64,000 nt of DNA from Achromobacter spanius (lineage in GTDB: Bacteria; Pseudomonadota; Gammaproteobacteria; Burkholderiales; Burkholderiaceae_B): NCBI RefSeq assembly GCF_029637605.1, contig NZ_CP121261.1, positions 3,844,001 through 3,908,000 on the forward strand, in the 5' to 3' direction. The first letter of the stretch is position 1, and each line of letters starts with the position of its first letter. The position numbers and the translations under genes were made by a program. Positions 43,360 to 52,208 of this stretch are shown here, in pieces. Under the pieces are notes generated by a model. It was given only the letters and a program-made list of their open reading frames with translations, had not been told where the DNA came from and did not search any database.

Positions 43360-44829
43360 TTAGCGCGGCGCGTTGAACGCCTTGCCGGCCAGGCAGACGT
43401 ATTTGATTTCGAGGAATTCTTCGATCCCGTACTTGGAGCCTTCGCGGCCCACGCCTGATTCCTTGACGCCGCCAAACGGGCCGACCTCATTGGACACCGC
43501 GCCCGTGTTCACGCCCACGATGCCGTATTCCAGCCCTTCCATCATGCGCCAGATTCTTTCCTGGTTGCTCGTGTAGAAATAGGCGGCAAGGCCCGAGGTG
43601 CTGTCATTCGCGCGCGCCAGCACGGCGGCTTCGTTCTGAAAGGTGCTGATGCCCACCACCGGACCAAAGATCTCTTCGTGCGCCAGCTCCATGGCGTCGG
43701 TAATGCCCGTCAGCAGCGTGGGCTCGTACAACAAAGTGTCTGGCGCACGCAGCTTGCCGCCCGCCAACAGCGACGCGCCGTGTGCCATGGCGTCTGCCGC
43801 CAGGCGTGTCACCTTGTCGACCGCCCGCTGGTCGATCAGCGGGCCTTGCGTCACGCCGTCTTCCAGCCCGCCGCCCACCTTCATGCGCCGGATCTCGGCC
43901 AGCAGCTTGTCATTAAAGGCGTCCGCGATGCGCGTGTGCACATAGACGCGATTGGCGCAGACGCAGGTCTGTCCGGCATTGCGAAACTTCGACAGCATCA
44001 GCCCGGCCACGGCTTCGTCCAGGTCGGCGTCTTCGAACACGATGAACGGCGCATTGCCCCCGAGTTCCAGCGACAGCTTCTTGATGTTGGATGCGCTTTG
44101 CTGCATCAGCAGGCGGCCGGTCTGGGTGGAGCCGGTGAATGTCAGCTTGCGTACCGTGGGGTTCTGCGTCAGCTCAGTGCCGATGGGCGCCGGATCGCCG
44201 ATGACCACATTCAAGACCCCCGGCGGAATGCCGGCCTGCTCGCCCAGCCAGGCCAGCGCCAACGCGGTGAAGGGCGTCAGCTCGGAAGGCTTGAGCACCA
44301 CGGTGCAGCCCGCAGCCAGTGCCGGGCTGACCTTGCGCGTGACCAACGCCGACGGAAAATTCCAGGCAATGATGGCGGCGCATACGCCCACGGGTTGGCG
44401 GATGGCCAACATGCGCTGGTCGCCGCGTGTGGAAGGCAGTACGTCGCCATAGATGCGTTTGGCTTCCTCGGAAAACCACTCCACGAAGGACAGCGCGTAG
44501 TTCAGTTCGCCGCGCGCCTCGGCCAGGGGCTTGCCCTGCTCAAGCGTCAGCAGCAGCGCCAGGTCGTCGCAATGGGCTTCGATCAAGCCATGCCAGCGAC
44601 GCAGGATCGCGCCACGCTCCTTACCGGTCAGGGCGCGCCAGGCAGGCAGCGCGGCATCGGCTGCCGCGATGGCGCGGGCGGTCTCGGTCTGGCCCAGGTT
44701 GGGCACCGTGCCCAGCGCGCGGCCATCAAACGGGTTGCGCACGGTAAGGGTGGCGCCGCTATCGGCATCGCACCAGGCGCCGCCGATGTACGCCTGCTGC
44801 CGCAGCAGTTGGCTGTTCTGCAGATTCAT
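43360..44829 (-). CDS. NAD(P)-dependent aldehyde dehydrogenase (succinate-semialdehyde DH-like)
   Basis: Aldehyde dehydrogenase of 489 residues closest by eye to GabD. E256 in LELGGNAPFIVF is the general base and C289 in FRNAGQTCVCANR the nucleophile. P-V-G-V-C-A-A-I-I-A-W-N-F-P is the cofactor block and GPFGGVKESGVGREGSKYGIEEFLEIKYVC the C-terminus. Start at 44829 with GAGCGAGAAG upstream. First gene of the nine-gene operon, divergent from a LysR gene. Confidence 0.9.
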   Translation of the reverse strand: MNLQNSQLLRQQAYIGGAWCDADSGATLTVRNPFDGRALGTVPNLGQTETARAIAAADAALPAWRALTGKERGAILRRWHGLIEAHCDDLALLLTLEQGKPLAEARGELNYALSFVEWFSEEAKRIYGDVLPSTRGDQRMLAIRQPVGVCAAIIAWNFPSALVTRKVSPALAAGCTVVLKPSELTPFTALALAWLGEQAGIPPGVLNVVIGDPAPIGTELTQNPTVRKLTFTGSTQTGRLLMQQSASNIKKLSLELGGNAPFIVFEDADLDEAVAGLMLSKFRNAGQTCVCANRVYVHTRIADAFNDKLLAEIRRMKVGGGLEDGVTQGPLIDQRAVDKVTRLAADAMAHGASLLAGGKLRAPDTLLYEPTLLTGITDAMELAHEEIFGPVVGISTFQNEAAVLARANDSTSGLAAYFYTSNQERIWRMMEGLEYGIVGVNTGAVSNEVGPFGGVKESGVGREGSKYGIEEFLEIKYVCLAGKAFNAPR

Positions 44830-45017
44830 TGTCTTCTCGCTCCATCCATCATTCTTGCGTCGCTCGTCCATCGGACGCCGACGCTATTTTTCGTGAGGAT
44901 AGCCCTGGCCCTGGCGTCCCCAACAGCAGTCATTAACGATGCCGCCATCGCCAAACGCGATGGCAACAGCCGCGCGTGGCTACAATGGCCCGTCCTGTTC
45001 GATGCCTGTCCCGCCTC

Positions 45018-45914
45018 ATGCGTTTAGACCCCACTTCCCTCAAGCTCTTCATCAGCGTGGTCGAACAAGGCACCATCGCGGCGGCCGCTGAACACGAGCA
45101 CATCGCCGCGGCGGCCATCAGCAAACGCATCAGCGAGCTGGAACAAAGCCTCAAAATCCGGCTTCTGATCCGCACCAACAAGGGCATCCGTCCCACGCCG
45201 GCGGGCATCGCCCTGTCGACCATGGCACGCCGCGCCCTGCACGAGCTGGATGAGATCGCCGTCCACATGCGTGACTACTCGCGCGGCCTGCGCGGCTTCA
45301 TTCGCGTCTATGCCAATATCTCGGCCATTACGCAATTCCTGCCGCAAGACATCAAGCTGTTCCTGAACGACTACCCCAATGTGCAGGTGGACCTGGAAGA
45401 AAAAATCACGTCCACCATCATCAAGTCGGTCGCCGAAAACGCGGCCGACGTCGGCATTTTTTCCGGCTCCCCGCCGGACCACGATGTTGAGATCCGCCCC
45501 TACCGGGAAGACACACTGGCGCTGGTCGTACCCGCCGACCATCCGCTGCGCGACAAGCCCGGCTTTCGCTTCGCCGACGCGCTGGAACACGACTTCATCG
45601 GACTGCATCGGGGCAGCGCCATCAACCGCATCCTGACCCATGCCGCCACCGACGAAAAGCGCAATATCCGGCTCAAGGTGCAGGTCACGGGCTTTGATGC
45701 CCTGTGCTTCATGGTGAATTCCGGGCTGGGCGTTGGCGTACTGCCGCTGGACATTGCGCGGCGTTACTCGGTGATGTTCGACTTGCGCATCATCCCGCTG
45801 TCCGAGCCGTGGGCGCGACGCAAGATCCAGATCTGCATGCGGTCATTCGATTCGCTGCCCACCGCCGCCAAGCTCTTCGTCAACCACTTGAGCAGCGGTC
45901 AGGCCCAGGCCTGA
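45018..45914 (+). CDS. LysR family transcriptional regulator
   Basis: LysR-type regulator of 298 residues. Winged HTH at about 3-62 (LDPTSLKLFISVVEQGTIAAAAEHEHIAAAAISKRISELEQSLKI), effector domain from about 90 (GFIRVYANISAITQFLPQDIKLF). It is divergent from the aldehyde dehydrogenase gene across 188 bp and also sits between the two Liv binding-protein copies, so it likely controls the nine-gene operon. Start at 45018 fits the family. Confidence 0.9.
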   Translation: MRLDPTSLKLFISVVEQGTIAAAAEHEHIAAAAISKRISELEQSLKIRLLIRTNKGIRPTPAGIALSTMARRALHELDEIAVHMRDYSRGLRGFIRVYANISAITQFLPQDIKLFLNDYPNVQVDLEEKITSTIIKSVAENAADVGIFSGSPPDHDVEIRPYREDTLALVVPADHPLRDKPGFRFADALEHDFIGLHRGSAINRILTHAATDEKRNIRLKVQVTGFDALCFMVNSGLGVGVLPLDIARRYSVMFDLRIIPLSEPWARRKIQICMRSFDSLPTAAKLFVNHLSSGQAQA

Positions 45915-45931
45915 CCGCTGCCCACAAGGGC

Positions 45932-47128
45932 CTATTGCTTCAGATCTTCGGGCTTGATTGCCTGCGTAATGGCGTCGTCCACGGACGTCACCTTGCCGTC
46001 CACCCAGCGCACCAGTCGGAAGTCCTTGTACGACAAAGCTTCGTGGTTTTCCTTGGTGAACGCGGGCGCGTAGGTCTTGATCACGCCATCGACCTTGCCC
46101 AGGTTCTCGAGTGCGTGCTGCACCTTGTCGCCGTCGGTGGATTTGGCCTGCGTCATGGCCGCCGCCAGGATCTTCACCGAGTCATAGGCGTGCGCGGCGA
46201 ACACATAGGTAGGCAGCTTGCCCTCTTTCTTCATGATGGTGTCGTACAGCGCCTTGGACTGCGGCGTGGAGTCTTCCGTGATGGACGCCGAGAAAATCAT
46301 CTTCTTGGCCAATTCGGGCCCGGCAATGCGCAGGAACGGGGGGCTGAGGTTCGACCAAGACCCCAACGTGGTCGGGAAGTAGCCGATCTTCTCCTGGCTG
46401 CGCATCAGGTGGCCATTGGAATCCGCCAGCGCGTAGACAATCAGCGTGTCCGCCCCGGTCGCCTTGATCTTGTTCAATTGCGAGCTCATGTCCGTGTCCT
46501 TCGGACCGAACTTCTCGTTGGCCACGGGCGTGATGCCGTGCAGCTTCAACACGGCGGCGGCGTCTTTCGCGCCCTGCTGGCCATAGCCCGTTGTGTCGGC
46601 AATGATCGCAACCTTCTGATTCTTCGTGGCGCGCGCCGCATACGCCGCCAGCAGCGTGATCTGGTCCAGGTCCCGCATCGACACGCGGAAGATGTAATTG
46701 GCCGGTTCCTTGCTGTAGCGGTTGGTGATCTCGGTGGCGGTGGCCGACGGCGAAATGGTCGGAATCTTCTTCTGCTGCACGATGTGCAGCCACGCCAGCA
46801 TGTTGCCCGAATTCACACCGCCCAACATCGCGACAACCTTCTCGTTGTCCACCAATTCATTGGTGTTCTGGATGGACTTGGGTGGCGACCCTACATCGTC
46901 GCGCGGCACGATGACGATTTTCCTGCCCAATACGCCGCCCGCCGCGTTGATCTCTTCGGCGGCCTGCCGCGCGCCGGACAGCGCCGAAACACCAAAGTCG
47001 GCCGAACCACTGGCCGACATGTCGCTGTTGTATCCGATCTTGATATCACTCTGCGCCCAGGCGCCCTGCGCGGCGACCATCAGTGCGGCGGTGCACGCGA
47101 GGCGCAAAAGGGGATTTTGCTTGCTCAT
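45932..47128 (-). CDS. Liv-type ABC substrate-binding protein, paralog 2
   Basis: Periplasmic binding protein of 398 residues. Signal peptide MSKQNPLLRLACTAALMVAAQGAWA, mature QSDIKIGYNSDMSASGSADFG. Very similar throughout to the protein at 40462-41664, including MLGGVNSGNMLAWLH, DTTGYGQQGAKDA and A-I-K-P-E-D-L-K at the C-terminus. No permease or ATPase genes lie beside it, so it probably shares the LivH/LivMG/LivF transporter of the neighbouring operon. Confidence 0.92.
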   Translation of the reverse strand: MSKQNPLLRLACTAALMVAAQGAWAQSDIKIGYNSDMSASGSADFGVSALSGARQAAEEINAAGGVLGRKIVIVPRDDVGSPPKSIQNTNELVDNEKVVAMLGGVNSGNMLAWLHIVQQKKIPTISPSATATEITNRYSKEPANYIFRVSMRDLDQITLLAAYAARATKNQKVAIIADTTGYGQQGAKDAAAVLKLHGITPVANEKFGPKDTDMSSQLNKIKATGADTLIVYALADSNGHLMRSQEKIGYFPTTLGSWSNLSPPFLRIAGPELAKKMIFSASITEDSTPQSKALYDTIMKKEGKLPTYVFAAHAYDSVKILAAAMTQAKSTDGDKVQHALENLGKVDGVIKTYAPAFTKENHEALSYKDFRLVRWVDGKVTSVDDAITQAIKPEDLKQ

Positions 47129-47256
47129 TGTTTTGTCTCCAGACTTTTAGGTAATGGTGCTTCAACTTGCCGCCGCCATCGGTCTGTCGCCGTTCGCGGT
47201 CCACCCTGCGCGCTGCTGTGTGGACACTGCCAGGAACCACGCTTCCACTCAGCCCG

Positions 47257-48510
47257 CTAGAGAATCAATTCGATGGGATGCTCCAGAAAATGCCTGACTT
47301 CCTTCAAGAACCGCGCCCCCACCGCGCCGTCCACCACGCGATGGTCCGCCGACAGCGTCAGGCTCATCACGTGGCCGATGGCCAGGGTGTCGCCGTCCAC
47401 CACGGGCTGACGCGTTACCGCGCCCACCGCCAGAATGGCGGCCTGCGGCGGGTTGATGATCGCCGCGAACGACCGCACCCCATGCATGCCCAGATTCGAC
47501 ACCGTCAGGCTGCCGCCTTCGTATTGCTCGGGCCGCAAGCGGCCGCCCCGCGCCTGTTCGGTCAACTGCCGTACTTGCGTCGCAATGTCGTGCAGGCCCT
47601 TGCGGCCGGCGTCACGCAAGATCGGCGTGATCAAACCCGTATCCAGCGAAACGGCAATACTCAGGTCGATCTGCTCCAAGCGCAGCACGCCCTCGTCGGT
47701 CCATTGGGCGTTGATCTCTGGCACCCGCGCCACGGCGCGCGACACGGCCAACAGCAGCAGATCGTTCAGGGAATAACGGATAGGATCGGGGCCGACCTGT
47801 GCGTTGCGATTCAGCGATTCGCGCGCGGCCAGCATGCTGTCCATGCGGCAATCGACAGCCAGGTAGAAGTGCGGTATCTGCTGCTTGGACTGCACCAGGC
47901 GACGCGCGATGGTGGCGCGCATGGACGTGTGGGGCGTCAGCCTGCCGGCGTGGGCAGGGGTGGCGACCGCCGTATCCGAGGACGTCGCGGGTTTGGCGGT
48001 CGGCGCGGCGCGATCTTGCGCGGCGTGTTCGATATCCACACGCACGATGCGCCCGTTCGGGCCACTGCCCGTCAAGGCCTGCAGATCCACGCCCATCAAG
48101 CGCGCCAGGCGCCGCGCCGAGGGGCTGGCGAACAAGCGGTGCGAGGGCGCAGCCGCTGCGCCACCGGTAGCGGATAACGCCGCCGCGGCCTGGGCAACAG
48201 GCGTGGGTTCTACCGCGTTTCGTTCCACCTGTCGTTCCGCTTGCCGTTCCGCTTGCGCCTCAGCGCGCGGCTGCGCCATCAAGGTTGCAATCACGTCGCC
48301 CACGGGCACTGCCGTGTCGCCCGCTTCGACATGGATACGATCCAGCACGCCGTTGTCCACGGCCTCCAGTTCAATGACCGCCTTGTCCGTTTCAATTTCG
48401 GCCAGAATATCGCCCACCTTGACCGTATCGCCGGACTGCTTCAACCACTGGAGGATTTTCCCCTCTGTCGTGCCCGCGCCAATCGCGGGCATTACGACCT
48501 CGATATCCAT
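47257..48510 (-). CDS. Dihydrolipoamide acyltransferase (E2) of a 2-oxoacid/acetoin dehydrogenase
   Basis: E2 core of 417 residues: one lipoyl domain (1-80, lipoyl-lysine K43 in ETDKAVIE), an Ala/Glu/Arg linker, a peripheral subunit-binding domain (LFASPSARRLARLMGVDLQALTGSGPNGRIVRVDIE), and the catalytic acyltransferase domain ending L-T-L-S-A-D-H-R-V-V-D-G. It follows the GntR gene by 13 bases. With the fused E1 upstream it forms most of a complex; no E3 (dihydrolipoamide dehydrogenase) gene is in the window. Acetoin or a branched/odd 2-oxoacid are candidate substrates. Confidence 0.9.
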   Translation of the reverse strand: MDIEVVMPAIGAGTTEGKILQWLKQSGDTVKVGDILAEIETDKAVIELEAVDNGVLDRIHVEAGDTAVPVGDVIATLMAQPRAEAQAERQAERQVERNAVEPTPVAQAAAALSATGGAAAAPSHRLFASPSARRLARLMGVDLQALTGSGPNGRIVRVDIEHAAQDRAAPTAKPATSSDTAVATPAHAGRLTPHTSMRATIARRLVQSKQQIPHFYLAVDCRMDSMLAARESLNRNAQVGPDPIRYSLNDLLLLAVSRAVARVPEINAQWTDEGVLRLEQIDLSIAVSLDTGLITPILRDAGRKGLHDIATQVRQLTEQARGGRLRPEQYEGGSLTVSNLGMHGVRSFAAIINPPQAAILAVGAVTRQPVVDGDTLAIGHVMSLTLSADHRVVDGAVGARFLKEVRHFLEHPIELIL

Positions 48511-48523
48511 GTCTCACTCGCTT

Positions 48524-49225
48524 TTAGGTTGGGCTTAAGTTACCCGTCTTCTCGATATAGGTAGCCGCATCGGAAATGTCCGCCACCACCGCGTCGCGCG
48601 CGCCATCGGCATCGCGGCGGCGCAGCGCTTGCAGCAGTTTGTCGTGATGGCTGAACGACTCCCAGCTTTCCGACTTGCGGTCCTTGCTGCTCATGCTCAA
48701 TGAAAACAGCGGCGCGATCTGCAGCCAAATGTTCTCGATCATCGTCACCAGCAACGGCATCGATGCCGCTTCGTACAAGGTGAAATGCAGATTGCGGTTG
48801 GCCTGGATCGTCTTCAGCGTATCGATCTTGCGCTGATGTCCCAACTTGTCGAACTCCTGCGCGTAGTGTTCGATGCGCGCCACGGTCTCGTCGCTGATGA
48901 TCTTCACGGCTTCCGCCGCGGCGAAACCCTCCAGGCAGCAGCGGATGCGCACCACTTCCCGAAATCTCGGCAGGCTGGGCTTGGGCACGCGCACACCACG
49001 GGTAGGCAGCATTTCCAATGCCCCTTCGGCCACCAGTTTGTTGACTGCTTCACGCACCGGCATCGGGCTGGTGCTCAGCGCCGCGGCCAGGCCGCGCAGC
49101 GTGACCTTTTCGCCGGGCGGCACGGCCCCGCTCATCAAGAGCTCCCGCGTGCGTTGATAGATCTGATCCGCGACGGTTACGCGTTCCTGCTTGTTTAGCA
49201 GGCCTTCCAGGATGCTGTTGTCCAT
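48524..49225 (-). CDS. GntR family (FCD domain) transcriptional regulator
   Basis: Regulator of 233 residues. The winged HTH is at about 15-80 (QIYQRTRELLMSGAVPPGEKVTLRGLAAALSTSPMPVREAVNKLVAEGALE) and the helical FCD effector domain follows (FREVVRIRCCLEGFAAAEAVKI). It lies inside the operon between an SDR and E2. The start at 49225 is followed by the family N-terminus. A TGTGATCACA palindrome upstream of the operon may be its site. Confidence 0.9.
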   Translation of the reverse strand: MDNSILEGLLNKQERVTVADQIYQRTRELLMSGAVPPGEKVTLRGLAAALSTSPMPVREAVNKLVAEGALEMLPTRGVRVPKPSLPRFREVVRIRCCLEGFAAAEAVKIISDETVARIEHYAQEFDKLGHQRKIDTLKTIQANRNLHFTLYEAASMPLLVTMIENIWLQIAPLFSLSMSSKDRKSESWESFSHHDKLLQALRRRDADGARDAVVADISDAATYIEKTGNLSPT

Positions 49226-49233
49226 CTGTACGC

Positions 49234-49956
49234 CTAAGTCATGTAGACGCCACCGTTCACGTCCAGCGTGGCGCCGCATAGGTAGCTTGCGCCATCGGAG
49301 CATAGAAAGGCGATGGGCAAGGCGATCTCGCGGGGCTGGGCCATGCGTCGCAGGGGAATTTTATTCGTATCCAGCGCAGCGCCGTGGGTCATTCCCGTAT
49401 CGGTGGCCCCGGGCGCGACGCTATTGACGTTTACGCCGGACTCCGCCGCCTTGCGCGCCAGCCATTTCACGAATGCGTGCGTGCCCCCCTTGGCCGCCAC
49501 GTAGTGCGGACTGGCCGCCAGCCCGCCCATGCGCGCCGCCACCGACGACACCAGCACCATGCGCCCGCATCCCTGGCCCGCCATCTTGGCCAGCGCGGCG
49601 CGCGTCAGGTGCATGACGCCCAGCAGATTGATGTCGATGACCTGATGAAACACCTGATCCCAGCCCTCGGCATTCCAGTCGTCCCAGGGGCAGTAACCCG
49701 CGTTGGCCACCAGGGCATCCAGCCGGTCGATGCCGGCAATGGCGGCCTCGGTGGCGGCGCGGTCGGTCACGTCGAACGCCACCGCGCGGGCCGGCACGTT
49801 GCGCGCGCGCAGTTCCGCCGCCAAGGCCTCCGGGGCATCACGATCCGCCAGCACGAGCGACGCGCCCTGCTCGGCGCACACGTGCGCGGTCGCGCTGCCG
49901 ATGCCGCCGGCCGCGCCCGTGATCAATATGGTCTTGCCTTCAAGCGCGCAGGGCAT
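49234..49956 (-). CDS. Short-chain dehydrogenase/reductase
   Basis: Classical SDR of 240 residues. TGAAGGIG cofactor loop at 14-21, acidic D after the second strand (LVLADRD), VANAGYCP, VLVSSVAAR with catalytic Ser, Y-V-A-A-K, VNSVAPGATDTGM and ATLDVNGG. Its ATG overlaps the end of the E1 gene by 17 bases, so it is coupled. It may interconvert a diol, hydroxy-ketone or hydroxyacid feeding the dehydrogenase complex. Confidence 0.88.
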   Translation of the reverse strand: MPCALEGKTILITGAAGGIGSATAHVCAEQGASLVLADRDAPEALAAELRARNVPARAVAFDVTDRAATEAAIAGIDRLDALVANAGYCPWDDWNAEGWDQVFHQVIDINLLGVMHLTRAALAKMAGQGCGRMVLVSSVAARMGGLAASPHYVAAKGGTHAFVKWLARKAAESGVNVNSVAPGATDTGMTHGAALDTNKIPLRRMAQPREIALPIAFLCSDGASYLCGATLDVNGGVYMT

Positions 49957-52147
49957 GGACGTTTCCTGGTTGAGGGATCAGGCCGCTGTCTTGCAGCATG
50001 GTGCTCAGGCGCGAGCGGATATCGTCTTCGCCCGCCAGCGCCGCGCGCTCCAGGGCCTGCGACACCGTCGGCGGCGCCCAGCGGCCCGTCACTCGTTGCA
50101 CGGGCTGATCCAGATAATCGAAGTAGCGGCGCTGGATCTCATCGGCGATCAGCGCGCCCAGGCTGGCCCCCCGCGTGGTCTGCTCGACAATCGCGACCCG
50201 GCCCGTCTTCATGACCGATGCGCCGATGGTGTCGTAATCGATGTCGCGCTGCGACAAGGTGCGCAGGTCGATGATGTCGGCGCTCACGCCCATCTCGGCC
50301 GCCACCTGCACGCAGCGGTCCACCATCGTCAGCGTGGCCAGCAATGTAATCTGCTCGCCTTCTTGCACCCGCTTGGCGCGGCCAATCGGAATGTAGTAGT
50401 CCAGGTTCTTGGGCACCGGGGTCTTGCGCTTGTGCAATTCTTGCGGTTCGATCACCAGCACCGGATCTTCGCAGCGCAGCGCCGAATTCATCAGGCCCAC
50501 GTAATCAAAGGCATTGGACGGCGCCAAGATGCGCCATCCGGGGAACAACGCAAACACCCCGGCCGGATCCATGGAATGCTGCGATCCATAGCCCTCCGCG
50601 CCCGGGATGCGCGTGCGCAACACCAGCGGCACGCTTGCCGTGCCGTTGAACAGATGGCGGATCTTGCCCGCCTGGTTCAGCAACTGGTCGCCCGCCACCA
50701 AGAAGAAATCGCTGTACATCAGCTCGACCACGGGCCTCAAGCCCGACAGGGCCGCGCCGGTGGCCAGGCCGCAAAAGCCGTTTTCCGTGATGGGCGTATT
50801 GACCAGGCGCCCGGCATAGGTTTCCGTCAGGCCACGCGTGGCGCCCACTGTACCGCCGCCCATGTTGGCGACGTCTTCGCCAAAGACATAGATGCGTTCG
50901 TCCTCGGCCATGCGCGCGCCCATCGTGCGCGACATGGCTTCAATGTAGGAAAGGTCTTCCATGTCCTGGGCGGCGTAGTCTTCCGACTCCGCAAAGCGCA
51001 CGCCCTCGAATTCCCGCATGTCGCTGTTCAGGTTAGCGTCCACGCTTGCCGCCTCGGGCCAGAGTTCGGGACGAATGCGCGCCGACGAACCCGCGCCCTC
51101 CACGCAGGATGCCGCAGCTGCGTCCATGGCATCGGACACCGCCGTGTCGATGGCGGCCAACTCATCGGCCCCCAGGATGCCGCGATCGGTCAGTTCACGT
51201 TGCAGGAACAGCCACGGGTCGCGCGCCTTCCAGGCGTTCTCTTCGTCGCGCGTGCGGTATCCAAATGCGCTGCCGGGAATGGAGGAGCTCTGGTGGTAAT
51301 AGCGGTAGACCTCGGCCAGGATAAACGCCGGCTTGCCTTCGCGTTCGATGTGCTCGCGCGCCCAGCGCGTGGCGAGCCAGACGGCGTAGGGGTTCATGCC
51401 GTCGACCTTGACCGCCGCGATGCCGTGGCCCTGCGGGCGCGTCAGCAGCTCGGTCTGAAAAGTGGATTGCTCCACGCTCATCGACACGGCGTACTTGTTG
51501 TTCTCCAGGAAGAAGATCATGGGCAGGCCGTACAGCGCCGCCAGGTTCATGGCTTCATGGGTGGCGCCTTGGTGCACGGCGCCGTCGCCAAAGAAGGTGA
51601 CCATCAGCTTGCCGGATCGGCGCTGTTTTTCCGCGAATGCGTGGCCGCACGCGATGGGAATTCCGCCCGCCACAATGGCGTTCGTGCCCATGATGCCCAG
51701 GTCGGCGCGGCGCAAATGCATCGACCCCCCGCGTCCCCCTGTCCAGCCGTCCTTCAGGCCCAGGATCTCTTGCATCAGGCCCTGGATCTCTTGGCGCATG
51801 CGCAAGCTCAGTCCGCTTGCGACCGGATCCGTGCTTTCGTCATACAGCGCGTTGACGGCCTTGGCCACACATTGGTGGTGCGCGCGGTGCGTGCCATTCA
51901 TCAGCGTGTCGATCGGTAGCGCCGCGATGCAGCCCGCCGCCCCACCCTCCTGACCGATGCTGGAATGCGCGGGCCCGTGCACCAGGTTCAGCTTGTCCAG
52001 CAACAGAATCTTTTCTTCGAAGCGGCGCGCTGCCAGGAACAGCGTCGTCAGGCGCATGGCGTCGGCGCGGGTCAATTGCGCCCAGTCGCTCTCTTCCACG
52101 ACCAGGGTGCGGGCCGGCGTCGTCTGACCGATGTCCTCAAGTTGCAT
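49940..52147 (-). CDS. Fused alpha-beta E1 component of a thiamin-diphosphate 2-oxoacid/acetoin dehydrogenase
   Basis: A single 735-residue protein holds both E1 subunits usually encoded separately. Alpha part, about 1-350: RFEEKILLL, GPAHSSIGQEGGAAG, GTHRAHHQCVAKAV, and the ThDP motif GDGAVHQG...ENNKYAVS. Beta part, about 400-735: YIEAMSRTMGARMAEDERIYVFGEDVANMGG, TPITENGFCGLATGAAL, SQHSMDPAGVFALFPG. The linker is a stretch about 350-400. Strong ribosome site AGGAGGAGAC before the ATG at 52147. Together with the E2 gene it suggests acetoin-type or branched-chain-type cleavage. Confidence 0.9.
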   Translation of the reverse strand: MQLEDIGQTTPARTLVVEESDWAQLTRADAMRLTTLFLAARRFEEKILLLDKLNLVHGPAHSSIGQEGGAAGCIAALPIDTLMNGTHRAHHQCVAKAVNALYDESTDPVASGLSLRMRQEIQGLMQEILGLKDGWTGGRGGSMHLRRADLGIMGTNAIVAGGIPIACGHAFAEKQRRSGKLMVTFFGDGAVHQGATHEAMNLAALYGLPMIFFLENNKYAVSMSVEQSTFQTELLTRPQGHGIAAVKVDGMNPYAVWLATRWAREHIEREGKPAFILAEVYRYYHQSSSIPGSAFGYRTRDEENAWKARDPWLFLQRELTDRGILGADELAAIDTAVSDAMDAAAASCVEGAGSSARIRPELWPEAASVDANLNSDMREFEGVRFAESEDYAAQDMEDLSYIEAMSRTMGARMAEDERIYVFGEDVANMGGGTVGATRGLTETYAGRLVNTPITENGFCGLATGAALSGLRPVVELMYSDFFLVAGDQLLNQAGKIRHLFNGTASVPLVLRTRIPGAEGYGSQHSMDPAGVFALFPGWRILAPSNAFDYVGLMNSALRCEDPVLVIEPQELHKRKTPVPKNLDYYIPIGRAKRVQEGEQITLLATLTMVDRCVQVAAEMGVSADIIDLRTLSQRDIDYDTIGASVMKTGRVAIVEQTTRGASLGALIADEIQRRYFDYLDQPVQRVTGRWAPPTVSQALERAALAGEDDIRSRLSTMLQDSGLIPQPGNVHALRA

Positions 52148-52208
52148 GTCTCCTCCTTGTGCCGTGCCGGCTCTCGTGGGCCGGCTCGCTGCGTTCAACA
52201 ATGCGCAT

